Origin: Thermoanaerobacterium aotearoense
Lineage (GTDB): Bacteria > Bacillota > Thermoanaerobacteria > Thermoanaerobacterales > Thermoanaerobacteraceae
Direction: 5' to 3'
Assembly (NCBI RefSeq): GCF_009905255.1
Contig: NZ_CP047602.1
Coordinates: 62,001 to 126,000, forward strand
Length of the DNA stretch: 64,000 nt
A model generated the notes under the pieces. It ran no database searches. It was not told where the DNA came from and saw only the letters and a program-made list of their open reading frames with translations. A program made the translations under genes and the position numbers. How positions within the stretch are numbered: position 1 is the first letter of the stretch; every line of letters begins with the position of its first letter. Shown here piece by piece: positions 8,771 through 18,509 of the stretch.

Positions 8771-9119
8771 AAATATAACTTATATGTATGAACAATTATA
8801 AGATTATAATTATACTAGAAAACAAACAAAAAGCGAAAATAGTCATTTAAAGATATTGCAGGAAAAAAACTTAATGAAATTGCTGATGAATATGTGTTTA
8901 GCTGATAGAAAACATAATTTGACGATTTACACAAAATTATCCAATTGAATTTTTAGAGAGTTGCCTTGATAAATTTTGATAAAATTATGAGGAGTATTAT
9001 TTATGGAAAATATTTTATTAGCAATAGTTTTAAAAAAATATAGTTAGAAATAAAACGTCTAAAATCATTGAATTTATTAAGCAAAAAACATAAATATTAC
9101 CGAACTGCAGTACAAAGAA

Positions 9120-9383
9120 TTGACAGAAATAATTAATAGTTATTTAAGATCAAAGAAAATAAACGCAGAAGAACTCGAAAAAGGATATGAAAAGACTATA
9201 CAATTTTTAAATATGTGTCTAAAATTAAATATGAGGGAATTGCGTAATTCAAAAATCAAAATTAAGTCATTAATATATAGTGATATAGACACAAACAATA
9301 ATATATTGACATCTTTTAATAATAAAGTCAATTGTACAATTTACTCAAATGAGGAAATTGCACAATTAAGCTTTAATTTTTGA
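9120..9383 (+). CDS. Hypothetical ORF, probably decayed
   Basis: An 87-codon frame with a TTG start and no convincing ribosome site. The reading frame extends upstream with protein-like sequence (NINITELQYKELTE) but reaches a stop, so this may be the rump of a longer gene. Composition is Lys/Asn-rich like real genes here. No family is recognised. Confidence 0.25.
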   Translation: MTEIINSYLRSKKINAEELEKGYEKTIQFLNMCLKLNMRELRNSKIKIKSLIYSDIDTNNNILTSFNNKVNCTIYSNEEIAQLSFNF

Positions 9384-9519
9384 AGCTAAAAAAGGCAATA
9401 GCAAAGCTAAGCATATCAAAGCCTGTGGATAACTTATGACCTTTGAAAATTTAATACAAAAATAGTTTATAAATAATTTTTGTCTGTTTCTATATGCTTG
9501 TTTAAGCATAGGCAGTTTA

Positions 9520-10749
9520 TTAAGCTACTTTTGGCAATGATTTATTAACATTAACAGCAATAGTACCTGCAACAAGTGTAATACAGTTTAATAAAGCAAA
9601 GGTTTTAGCTTTCTTAATACCTGCTGAGCGTATATTGTCAGTATTTAAATATTCTTTCAACCTGCTGTTACATCTCTCAATATAAGTTCTAAGGTTATAT
9701 ATTTCCTGCCACTCATCAGAACTTCTTATTGGAAAGCTAAAATACCTCTTGTTTTTCTTGTAATTGATTTTAAGGCAATACCCATAGTTTGAACTGCTGC
9801 ACCAAGAAGAACCATGAGGACAATCTACTTTTCCTAATACATGTGGGCATCTGAATTTTAGATAATCACCGTCTTTGCCCCAATACACAAGTTCATATCC
9901 CATAGAACAAATTGGATGAAGTCTTTCGTTTAATCCTTCTGGTGGAGCGAAACTTCCTCTTTTATTGTAGGCTATGATTGGTTGTGCATGAAACTCATTC
10001 ATAATATAATCGTAATTCTCTTTTATATCATAGCCCGAATCCATAATACAGTGTTTTACATTAAAGGTATTGCCGTAGAACTCTTTTAGCTTCTTTAATA
10101 AAGGTATTGCTAAAATACTATCATTTACACTTGCAGGAGTAATTTCTATGGCAAGTGGAAGTTCACTTTTACAGTCAGCTAATATATGTAGCTTCCATCC
10201 AAACCATTTTATATCATTGCCATCAGTATCTTTTTTCTTTCCCCAGTTAGGAGATTTACCATCATCTTTTAGCTTAGATTTAGGTTTTGGCTTTTCAAAA
10301 GAGTTCAATTTAGTTGAATCAATAGCTATATTAGTACCATCAATTATGTTGAGGCTTTTAGCCTAAAGTATTAATTGCTTAAAGTCTTCCTCCAGTGCCT
10401 CTGATTTTGATATCAGGTTTAAAAACCTGCTAAAGGTTGATGTAGATGGTACAGGACCCAATACATTGAAACCACAGTTATATCTAAATATAGGATCTGA
10501 TTTTAGTCTATCTACAAGTTTTGCTATAGTAGGAATTTTCTCAAGTTGCATAGCAATCAAGGCATAAAGTAAAGGCAGTGGATCATATCCTTTAGGGCCT
10601 CTTTTATATTCGGGCCTTGATAGTGAAAGCACGACATTTGAGAAATCAAGCTGCGACAAAACCATTTCAAGTTTTGTCTCTGGTTGAAATATTATTAATT
10701 CGTCGAAGGAAAATAAACATTCTTGTCGAATATACATAAGTAGGTTCAC
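9520..10749 (-). pseudogene. IS1182/IS4-superfamily DDE transposase, interrupted by one stop codon
   Basis: The frame opens at 10749 (MNLLMYIRQECLFSFDELI), gives a DUF772-type N-terminal domain (YKRGPKGYDPLPLLYALI), stops at a TAG (10363-10365) after FKQLIL, and continues in the same frame with AKSLNIIDGTNIAIDSTKLN to 9520. The DDE part is seen in KWFGWKLHILAD, IMDSGYD and YIERCNSRLKEYL. Joined length is about 409 residues, normal for the family. A single nonsense change is the only visible lesion. Family placement rests on motifs; IS5-like is the alternative. Confidence 0.85.
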
Positions 10750-10797
10750 CTCTTTTGTTAGAATTTTGTTGCTACTTATATATGTGAACTTCCTTTT

Positions 10798-11517
10798 TTG
10801 TCTCTCACAAAGTTAGGAATATCAAGCTATTTAAAATATGAAATTTGCTCAAGTATCATTAGACGTATGGATAGCAATATGGGATATGAAGAATTTCTCA
10901 TAGAATTAATGAAAAAAGAAGTAGCTTCCAGGCAAGAAAATCAGCAAAAGCGCCGCATACACAAAGCGGGATTTCCCTACCTGAAAACCCTTGACGAATT
11001 TGATTATACCAGACTCAAATACGTTGAACAAGCCTTTATATGGGAACTTGCCACATGTGAATTTATATCCAAACGGCAGAATGTCATCATGATAGGAAAC
11101 ACTGGTACAGGCAAAACTCATATTTCAATAGGCTTAGGGTTAAAGGCCTGTAAAGAGGGATATAACGTAAAGTTCTATACTGTTGCCAATCTTGTCACAG
11201 AACTTACAGAAGCGCAAGAGTACAAAAAGCTTTTGAAACTTGAAAAACAGTTAGAAAAAGTGGACCTATTGATTCTAGATGAACTATCATATCTATGCTT
11301 TAATAGGAACCAAGCTGATTTATTATTTAGGATAATTTCGGACCGTAGTGAAAAAGGAAGTGTAATAGTATCTACGAACCTTGAATTTTCGAGATGGACA
11401 GAAATGTTTGATAATACTACTATGGTAGCAGCATTAGTAGATCGTCTAACTTTCCGTTCACATGTATTAAATATGAATGGAGAATCTTTCAGGCGTGATA
11501 ATTCGCAAATAGAATAG
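10798..11517 (+). CDS. istB: IstB-like ATPase of an IS21-family element, 5' end altered
   Basis: An AAA+ transposition helper. Walker A is GNTGTGKTH, Walker B is LLILDELSY, and STNLEFSRW fits the sensor-1 region. The 239 codons are near the usual 250, but the frame opens with a TTG inside the end of the neighbouring IS, so the native start is uncertain; the ATG at 10867 (MDSNMGYEEFL) is an alternative. No istA lies upstream, so this is an orphan left after the neighbouring insertion. Confidence 0.8.
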   Translation: MSLTKLGISSYLKYEICSSIIRRMDSNMGYEEFLIELMKKEVASRQENQQKRRIHKAGFPYLKTLDEFDYTRLKYVEQAFIWELATCEFISKRQNVIMIGNTGTGKTHISIGLGLKACKEGYNVKFYTVANLVTELTEAQEYKKLLKLEKQLEKVDLLILDELSYLCFNRNQADLLFRIISDRSEKGSVIVSTNLEFSRWTEMFDNTTMVAALVDRLTFRSHVLNMNGESFRRDNSQIE

Positions 11518-11629
11518 ATTATTATCCGCGTAGATGGTCACTTTGCAAATGGTTTTATTAACTATATGTAAATAAGAGCAAATATTTTTAAAAATCAACA
11601 TATCAACCATAGGAAAAGCATTTATATTA

Positions 11630-11724
11630 TGGCTCAAAAATTCATTAGCACATGGATCACTTTTTCAATAGCAGAAGTGGTTCAAAATTTCATTAGCATG
11701 TGGCTCAAATTTCTATTGACATTC
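11630..11724 (+). repeat. Three tandem end-like repeats downstream of istB
   Basis: Related units TGGCTCAAAAATTCATTAGC (11630), TGGTTCAAAATTTCATTAGC (11678) and TGGCTCAAATTTCTATTGAC (11701). IS21-type elements carry such multiple subterminal transposase sites. An exact 18-bp copy of AAATTTCTATTGACATTC (11707-11724) recurs at 13731-13748. Confidence 0.65.
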
Positions 11725-12714
11725 ACAGCCAAGGTGTTTGGAATATAGAGTATGCATGGAGAGCTATAAGGCGAGAGGTTATCCGCATTATGTTTGAATT
11801 ATCCCAAACTAGCAAAAAACCAATATCTGTGATTTTTGATGATACTATTGCTGAGAAAACAAAGCCTTCGTTACAGGCTAAACATTCTATTTAGGCAACA
11901 GGATTCCATCAATCGCATTTAAAAGGGAAACAAGTTTGGGGACATCAGCTTCTTACCATGATGCTATCCTGCGGCAAAGTAGTATTGCCTTACTGTATTG
12001 AACGCTACGAAAAAGGTGGCAAAAGCAAAATCGAAAGAATATGTGAAATGGTATCCATGCTTCCAGTATCTAAAGGAGCAGTATATGGTTTATCTGATTC
12101 ATGGTACATAAACAAAAAAGTAATAGAAGCACATTTTGAAAGGGGATACCATCTCATAGGAGCACTAAAGACTAACAGAATTATCTATCCACAAGGCATC
12201 AGGATACAGATAAAAGACTTTGCCCAATATATTGAAAAGAACGAAGTTTGCCTCGTTACAGTAAACGGTTCTATATACTGGGTATATCGTTATGAAGGAG
12301 CCTTAAATGACATAGATAATGCTATAGTAGTATTGTGCTGGTCTGAAGAAAGCTTTTAAAAATGAAAATGCTCTACATGCATTTATCTGTACTGATACTG
12401 AATTAGATACCAAGACAATTCTAAATTATTACAGTCAGAGATGGCCTATAGAAATATTCTTTAGGCAGACAAAGAATAATCTTGGACTAAATACGTATCA
12501 AGTACGCTCAACAAAATCAATAGACAGATTATTATGGCTTATATCATTAACATACCTGTATTGTACGACTTCAGGCGATGAATATTGCAAATTTGGGCAA
12601 GGAATAAAAATGGTTCGAAAAGAGGTACAAAGACAGCGTATTAAATGGATATATGAACGAGCTAATAGCAATGTGTCTATCGATGAAATTTTAGAGCAAC
12701 TACGGTTAACATAG
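11725..12714 (+). pseudogene. IS4/IS701-type DDE transposase, dead
   Basis: Reads GVWNIEYAWRAIRREVIRIM, then a TAG at 11892-11894, then ATGFHQSHLKGKQVWGHQLL in the same frame to SEESF. A one-base frameshift near 12355 leads to AFKNENALHAFICTDTELDT and YYSQRWPIEIFFRQTKNNLG, and the frame ends at 12714. The YSQRW.IE.FF motif holds the third catalytic acid of DDE transposases. The N-terminus is missing. It has at least three lesions and is not functional. Confidence 0.75.
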
Positions 12715-12766
12715 GTGTAGTGTATCTACTCTATGGTAATATTTGTTATCAATTTTTCTCATCTAT

Positions 12767-13716
12767 AGATTAAAAGAGAAATATGAGCGGATAGAACAAC
12801 TTCTAGCAGCAGGAAAGTGCAAAACAGCAATCTGTCAAAGCATAAATATGGATATGCGAGCTTAAGATAGGCTGATATCAATGACGCCTGAAGAAAGAGA
12901 ATCTTCATTTCAAACAAAGATGATGACCGTGTACGAAGAGAAAGTGAAACAAAAAATGGAACGTGTGAATGAAGTGCGCGAGTTAAAGAAAATAGGTTGC
13001 AGCAATGATGAGATATCCAGACGTACTGGACTTAACAGATCAACAATTAGGAGATATCTTGATGAAAACTTTAATCCAGTCCATGCTTCCTATGGCAAAA
13101 AGAAAAACGGGAAACTAACACCATACATAAAAGAGATTGATGAATGTCTTGAGAAAGGGGTTATGGGTTCTGATATTGAAAAAAAGATACGTGGGATGGG
13201 ATATGATGGTTCATCATCAACTATGCGGCAGTACATAACAGATTGGAAAAGGGGTAGAAAATTATATTACGATAGAAGTAGAGAAGATGGAAGAAAAACG
13301 GAAACAATTGAAAGAAAAAATATTTTTAAGCTATTATAACATTCAATAGAAAATGTGAGTTCAATCAGCGGGAACAATTTGAAAGGATATGCAATGAATA
13401 TCCTTGTTTTGGAAAGATACATAACATAATATGGGAATTTAAAGGGATTCTAACTGGTAAAAATGTTGACGCACTGGATAAATGGATGGAGAAAGCAAAA
13501 AAGCTAGGTATACCGGAAATAGACAGTTTTATATGTGGACTTGAACGGGATTTGGATGCCGTGAGGAATGCGATAAAATATGAATATAGCAATGGGCTTG
13601 CAGAAGGGAGTATTAATAAACTGAAGGTAATAAAACGAGTTATGTATGGGCGAAGCAGTTTTGAAACATTAAGAATCAAAACTCTCCGGCTTGAAAAAAT
13701 GCGATTGCTCAACTAA
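12767..13716 (+). pseudogene. ISL3-family transposase, fragmented
   Basis: Pieces in order: KEYERIEQLLAAGK-like sequence near 12775, a frame from 12881 with a helix-turn-helix (LKKIGCSNDEISRRTGLNRS), a frameshift near 13330, then KCEFNQREQFERICNEYPCF and the ISL3 signature GLAEGSINKLKVIKRVMYGR to 13716. The DDE core between the HTH and the C-terminus is deleted. A clear relic, with no function expected. Confidence 0.75.
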
Positions 13717-13730
13717 CTCTGGAAAGAACC

Positions 13731-13748
13731 AAATTTCTATTGACATTC
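13731..13748 (+). repeat. 18-bp direct repeat partner of 11707-11724
   Basis: AAATTTCTATTGACATTC is identical to 11707-11724. The pair brackets about 2 kb holding the two dead transposases above. Confidence 0.8.
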
Positions 13749-13846
13749 GCAATTTTAAATGTCATGATGTTCATTATTGAATTATACTCAAGGCTTAAGA
13801 AGCGATTTAAATCCATATGATACATTAAGTAATGGAGGAAGAGTTT

Positions 13847-14641
13847 ATGCTTTTATATCTCATCAAAGAATATTTAAAAGATAAATTATTTTTTGCAATA
13901 TTACTAATAAATATTATATACATTTTTATTAACCTGCTTAACTATATATGGGCTTTAATTAAATATCAGATGTTAGAAATTGAGTTAAAAAAAATTAGAG
14001 AAAAAAATATTACAAATAATATATATATTGATTTTATTGCGTTGGTATACAAGTTTTTTAATTTTATTTATATCTTTTTGTCGAGACTAATAAAAAAAAG
14101 TAAAATTAGATTTAATATAGACTTAATATATTCTATTATATCTACAATAATAATTTTTTTAATGTCAATAAAGGTATTATATGGATTTGTATATCTATTT
14201 ATAAGAATTATTCTTATTAAAATCACTTTAGTTAAAGATGCCTATGCTTATTTTACTTTAACTATAGTTTTAACTATCGTAGCATATTTCCCTGATAAAG
14301 TTGGTTTGTGGCTACAAGATAGTTTGTATAAATTTGTTATAAAATTTTTTAAGAAAAAAACACATGTATTAGAAGAAAGTTTATACACTTCAAAAAGTAT
14401 TATTCTGTTTTTAAGACCAAAATTGTGGGTATATCTTATTTCTATTTTTATTACTGTAATAAATTCATTCGAGCTAATATCTAATACAACAATCTTTATA
14501 AATAATTTATGGATACAAATAAAACCAATTATTTCTGAATCAGTAATTTCATTTATAGTCATTGATAGATTTATAAATTTATTTAAGAATGAATATAAAA
14601 AAATAAAAGAAGAAGCCCCAAAATTAACAAATCATCAATAG
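13847..14641 (+). CDS. Multi-pass membrane protein, unknown
   Basis: Start ATG at 13847 follows GGAGGAAG; an ATG at 13832 overlaps that site. About 264 residues, very rich in Ile, Leu, Phe and Lys, with about six hydrophobic segments: near the N-terminus (FFAILLINIIYIFINLL), mid-protein (STIIIFLMSIKVLYGFVYLF and YFTLTIVLTIVAYF), and near the C-terminus (WVYLISIFITVIN). The tail is charged (NEYKKIKEEAPK). No family is recognised. It sits intact among broken mobile genes, upstream of a protease pseudogene. Both could be cargo of a lost defence or mobile island; that is inference. Confidence 0.65.
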   Translation: MLLYLIKEYLKDKLFFAILLINIIYIFINLLNYIWALIKYQMLEIELKKIREKNITNNIYIDFIALVYKFFNFIYIFLSRLIKKSKIRFNIDLIYSIISTIIIFLMSIKVLYGFVYLFIRIILIKITLVKDAYAYFTLTIVLTIVAYFPDKVGLWLQDSLYKFVIKFFKKKTHVLEESLYTSKSIILFLRPKLWVYLISIFITVINSFELISNTTIFINNLWIQIKPIISESVISFIVIDRFINLFKNEYKKIKEEAPKLTNHQ

Positions 14642-14642
14642 A

Positions 14643-14842
14643 AAAACGTAATTGATACTTTCAGGACAACCCAACATAAGGAACAAACTAGTCTTGAATG
14701 TAAATAGTGCATTAAGGCAAAGAATTGCAATAAAGTATGTGATGCAAGGACTAAAAAAAGAAGAAATTCAAGGCGACATAAAAACAAGAATGAAAATAGC
14801 CGGTGTGGTGGATGATCTATTACACCATCGGCATATGTATAA
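14643..14842 (+). pseudogene. Fragment of an ExeA/TniB-like AAA+ ATPase
   Basis: Frame reads ILSGQPNIRNKLVLNVNSAL, then QRIAIKYVMQGLKKEEIQ and MKIAGVVDD. This matches the sensor-1 and following region of the ExeA/MuB-type ATPases that accompany some transposases (GQP.LR..L). The 5' part is absent and the 3' part is cut by the IS3 end at 14843. No Walker motifs remain. Confidence 0.6.
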
Positions 14843-15231
14843 TGATACCAGAAAACTAGACAGACAAAAAGTCAAAAATAAGTTAGAATATAGTTATGAA
14901 TAAGAGAAGAAATTTTACACCAGAACAAAAAGCAAAAATTGTATTAGAGGCATTACGAGAAGAAAAAACGCTTAATGAAATCGCCGCTGAATATGAAATA
15001 CATCCGAATATGATTAGCCGCTGGAAAGCAGAATTTATCAATAATGCAGCAAAGGTGTTTAGCAAAGAAACCGACGAGTTAGAAAAGGTCAAAAAATCAT
15101 ATGGAAAGGAGAAGGAGGAATTATTGAAACAAATAGGGCAGCTCTCTTATGAGAATGCCTGGCTTAAAAAAAACTTACCAATTCTAAATCTCGTGAGGAA
15201 CGCATGAAAATGATTGATAGGGAGAATATTT
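14843..15231 (+). mobile_element. IS3-family remnant, copy 1
   Basis: Begins with the end-like sequence TGATACCAGAAAACTAGACA at 14843, contains orfA, and breaks off about 30 codons into orfB (LTNSKSREERMKMIDRE in the +1 frame) at about 15230, where another gene begins. A related remnant lies on the opposite strand at 27846-28426. Confidence 0.8.
14896..15207 (+). CDS. IS3-family orfA (HTH_Tnp_1)
   Basis: Encodes a 103-residue transposase DNA-binding subunit: RNFTPEQKAKIVLEALREEK, IAAEYEIHPNMISRWKAEF (helix-turn-helix), then a leucine-zipper-like ELEKVKKSYGKEKEELLKQI. It would be fused to orfB by -1 frameshifting near AAAAAAC at about 15167, but orfB is truncated. Inactive as a transposase. 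Confidence 0.85.
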   Translation: MNKRRNFTPEQKAKIVLEALREEKTLNEIAAEYEIHPNMISRWKAEFINNAAKVFSKETDELEKVKKSYGKEKEELLKQIGQLSYENAWLKKNLPILNLVRNA

Positions 15232-16073
15232 GTGGATCTTTCGATATCTGAACAATTAATGCATAATACTGTTAGGATAGAAATACTCGATCAAAGTGGT
15301 ACATTACAAAGTACAGGTACAGGGTTCTTTTTTCTATTTAATATAAAGAAAATAATGTTCCCGTTTTAGTAACAAATAAGCATGTTATTAAAGATGCTAA
15401 AAAAGGAAGACTTGTATTTACAACATCAAGCAATGAAAATAAACCTAAATATGGGGAAAAATTTAATTATATTATAGATGAATTTGAGAAGTCATTTATT
15501 TTACATCCGGATAGTAATGTTGATCTTTGTATTATGCCTATGCTACCAATTTTGGAGGATGCACGAATAAGATATAATAAAAGATTATTTACTATTTCAA
15601 TGAACGAATCAAATATACCTTCATTAGAGCAAGTTAATAGTCTTTCTACATTAGAAGATATTATTATGATTGGTTATCCAAATGGATTATGGGATGAAAC
15701 AAATAATCTACCAATAATTAGAAGAGGAGTAACAGCTATTCATCCTAAATTTGATTACAATAATAGAACTGATATAGTTGTAGATATTGCTTGTTTTCCA
15801 GGTTCAAGCGGTTCTCCAGTATGTATATTTAATCAAGGTGCATATGCTAATGGTGATGGAATTACTATAGGAAATAGACTTTTATTATTAGGAATTCTTT
15901 ATGCTGGACCGCGACAATCTATAACAGGTGAAATACAAACAATTTCTATTCCAACATCAGTAGTTCCTATAGCACGGATGAATGTCATGATAAATATTGG
16001 ATACGCAATTAAAAGCAGAAGGTTGTTAGATTTTAAACCTATTTTAGAAGCTATAATAGATAAGAAAATATAA
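15232..16073 (+). pseudogene. Trypsin-like serine protease, one frameshift
   Basis: A start GTG at 15232 follows GGGAG. The frame gives DLSISEQLMHNTVRIEILD and STGTGFFFLFN, then shifts by one base near 15340 into KENNVPVLVTNKHVIKDAKK and runs to 16073. The triad is visible: His in VTNKHV, Asp in NVDLCIMP, Ser in CFPGSSGSPV. Corrected length is about 280 residues. It has no signal peptide, so it would act in the cytosol. Such stand-alone trypsin-like proteins often occur in defence-type islands. The lesion could be a sequencing error. It starts exactly where IS3 copy 1 breaks off. Confidence 0.8.
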
Positions 16074-16133
16074 TAATACCATAAAACTATACAGACAGCA
16101 AAAATAAGGAAAATACATTATAACATTAAACAC

Positions 16134-16158
16134 CGCCTGCAAGACGCAGGTATTTTTT
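16134..16158 (+). terminator. Rho-independent terminator
   Basis: CCTGC, AAGAC, GCAGG stem-loop followed by TATTTTTT, 63 bp after the protease stop. Confidence 0.75.
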
Positions 16159-16270
16159 ATATCCAAACAAAAAATTCTAAAAATTTCATCCAAACAAGAA
16201 GGATTTTAAGGCAATATGGCGAATTAAGTATTTAATATTAACAATTCAGTAAAAGAAAGGATTTGATATT

Positions 16271-16450
16271 GTGACATATGCCATTGCTATATTGCTCGTT
16301 TTAAATATATTTCTTACAATAATTTTGCTTATAGAATCTAAAAAAGACAATTTCAGTACAACACTAAAAACCGAAATGGCGCAAAACAGAAAAGAACTTA
16401 TGGATAATTTAAGTCAAAGCAGAAAAGAAATGATGGTAGAATATAAATAG
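16271..16450 (+). pseudogene. rmuC: RmuC-like 5' fragment
   Basis: The GTG at 16271 follows GAAAGGA and encodes one N-terminal TM helix (AIAILLVLNIFLTIILL) followed by a charged coiled-coil start with NRKELMDNLSQSRKEMM, as in RmuC DNA-recombination proteins (full length about 400). The frame ends at a TAG where the IS3 element begins. The rest of the gene is not found on the far side of the insertion. Identification rests on 59 residues. Confidence 0.55.
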
Positions 16451-16518
16451 TACAAGTTGAATTGAGAAAGTTCCGCATAAATATTACAATAAATATAGAA
16501 AGAATGGGGGAACTTCTC

Positions 16519-16806
16519 ATGGCAAAACAACATGATCAACAATTTAAGGAGGAAGCTGTCAAGTATTACCTTGACCATAAGGATCTAGGGCTTCGAGGGT
16601 GTGCAGAAAACCTTGGTATAGGGTATAGCACTCTTAGCAAGTGGGTTAGGGATTATAGCACCAATAACGGAACGATCCCAACTCGTGGTTCTGGCAACTA
16701 CGCTTCTGACGTAGAAAAAGAAAATGCTAGACTACGGAGAGAATTACGCGATGCAAAGGATGCACTTGATGTACTAAAAAAAGCCATCAGCATTCTGGGA
16801 AAATGA
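16519..16806 (+). CDS. IS3-family orfA
   Basis: 95 residues. The start ATG at 16519 lies 9 bases after GGGGGA; an upstream in-frame start at 16462 lacks a ribosome site. It has HDQQFKEEAVKYYLDHKDLG, a helix-turn-helix (CAENLGIGYSTLSKWVRDY) and a C-terminal zipper (EKENARLRRELRDAKDALDV). It overlaps orfB by 4 bp (ATGA), allowing translational coupling. It supplies end recognition for the transposase. Confidence 0.9.
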   Translation: MAKQHDQQFKEEAVKYYLDHKDLGLRGCAENLGIGYSTLSKWVRDYSTNNGTIPTRGSGNYASDVEKENARLRRELRDAKDALDVLKKAISILGK

Positions 16807-17675
16807 CAGAGGCGATTTATCTTGAAGTCTATCGCAAGTGTGAAGCTTCCAAATGGAAACGCCGCGTTTCTGTCAGCGGAATGCTGCGTCATTTAGGCGT
16901 TTCCAGATCCGGTTATAACTCTTGGTTAAAGCGCAAACCATCAAAACAGCAGTTAAGGAAAGAGTCTGTCCAGGACAAAATTCGTGAAATCCATGCAAAG
17001 TCTCATGATATTTACGGAGCTCCTAAAATTACAAAGGAACTACATAAAGCTGGAGAGGTCATCTCAGAAAGAACTGTAGGCAAATATATGAAAGAAATAG
17101 GCTTAAAAGCAAGGTATATCAAGCCTTATACAGTTACAACACGTAACTCAGACTTAAGTAGTTCTCTTGAGAACATCTTACAGCAACAGTTCAATCCGGA
17201 CTCTCCTAATGCAGTTTGGTGTACTGCTATAACATATATCTGGACTGTAGATGGATTTGTATACCTGACCAGTATCATGGATTTGTATTCACGGAAAATT
17301 ATAGCGTGGACACTTTCCAAAACACTAGATGTATCATGTGTTTTAGATATCATAAATAAAGCAAAGGCAACTAGAAGGTTAACTAACCCACTAGTTATCC
17401 ACAGTAATCGTGGAAGTCAGTATGTATCGAAGGAATACCGGAAAGCTGCATCAAAAATGACACTCAGTTACTCAAAAAAAGGGTGTCCTTGGGATAACGC
17501 CTGCATAGAGTCCTTTCATTCACTAATTAAACGTGAATGGCTAAATCAATATAAAATCAGAGATTATGATCATGCTAGAAAGCTAGTGTTTGAATATATT
17601 GAGACCTTTTATAACACTGTACGAACTCATAGCCATTGCGACTATAAATCGCCAGATCAGTATGAATGTCAATAG
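16803..17675 (+). pseudogene. IS3-family orfB integrase, catalytic residues lost and 3' end displaced
   Basis: An rve-type integrase with an HTH_21 domain (HAKSHDIYGAPKITKEL). Two of three catalytic acids are replaced: the usual WxTDITY reads WCTAITYIW (Ala at residue 142) and the usual HSDRGSQY reads HSNRGSQY (Asn at 202). Glu 236 (WDNACIESFHS) remains. An IS21 element is inserted after SPDQYE. The lost tail AQYLKKATKLIG lies beyond it at 23310-23348. The present stop belongs to IS21. Very probably inactive. Confidence 0.9.
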
Positions 17676-17735
17676 CGGATTAAAATTGACCCATTTTCAA
17701 CGGTTTTAAATTGACCCACCATACGTTTTTTTAAT

Positions 17736-18509
17736 TTAAGCCTTCCCGTTTGGACTACCGTAATAAAGACCAGTCTTTAGCCTATCCTTTAAACGATAGC
17801 TGTTACCTCTTATGTTGATTATATGAGCATGGTGCAGCAATCTGTCCAAAACCGCAGTTGCAAGAACTGGATGCCCCATTAGTTCACCCCATTCCCCAAA
17901 TCCTTTGTTGCTTGTAAGTATTATGCTTCCTCTCTCATACCGTGTACTTACTAGCTGAAAAAAGAGATTTGCTCCAAGGTTGTCTAAAGGTAAATACCCT
18001 ACTTCATCTACAACAAGAAGCCTTGGCCTTATGTAGTTCCTCATCCTCCTTTCTAATCTGCTCTCTTCATAACCTTTTTTAAGGTCTTCAATTAGTTTTG
18101 ATAGGGTGATAAAGTAAATTGGTATCCCCTGCGATAGTGCTTCTACAGAAAGTGCTACAGCTAGATGTGTCTTACCCACTCCAGGAGGTCCAAGAAATAT
18201 CACATTTTCCGCACGGTGTACGAAGGCCATTGTAGCAAGTTCTTTTATCAGCTTCTCATCTACACTTGGCTGAAATGTAAAGTCAAATTCTGATAGTGTT
18301 TTTCTGTATGGGAGTCGGGCTAGTTTGAATCTTACCTCAATATTTCTCTTCTGCCTTTCTGAAAGCTCTGTTTCAAGAAGCTCATTTAAGAAGTCAAGAT
18401 ATGTGCTGTTTTTGTGCTGCGCTCTTTCAAGGAGTGAATCAAGTAAAGAAGCTGCATTCAGAAGTCCCAGTTCTTCAAGATGTAGTCTGGCTTTCTCTAG
18501 ATCTATCAT
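17736..18509 (-). CDS. istB: IstB ATPase of the IS21 element
   Basis: A 257-residue AAA+ helper. Walker A is GPPGVGKTHLA, Walker B is RLLVVDEVGYLP, sensor 1 is ILTSNKGFGEW and the arginine-finger region is LDRLLHHAHIINI. Full length for the family. Its start overlaps the istA end by 35 bp, as usual in istAB operons. It would direct IstA to target DNA. The ORF is intact, but istA is destroyed. Confidence 0.93.
   Translation of the reverse strand: MIDLEKARLHLEELGLLNAASLLDSLLERAQHKNSTYLDFLNELLETELSERQKRNIEVRFKLARLPYRKTLSEFDFTFQPSVDEKLIKELATMAFVHRAENVIFLGPPGVGKTHLAVALSVEALSQGIPIYFITLSKLIEDLKKGYEESRLERRMRNYIRPRLLVVDEVGYLPLDNLGANLFFQLVSTRYERGSIILTSNKGFGEWGELMGHPVLATAVLDRLLHHAHIINIRGNSYRLKDRLKTGLYYGSPNGKA

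Noticed and set aside
8771-9119. Short ORF scraps such as FKDIAGKKLNEIADEY as real genes
   Set aside because: Frames shift within 20-40 codons and lack ribosome sites; treated as decayed DNA.
16271-16450. The 59-codon frame as a complete small membrane protein
   Set aside because: Its TM helix plus coiled-coil start fits the N-terminus of RmuC and it is cut exactly at an IS edge, so a fragment is more likely.
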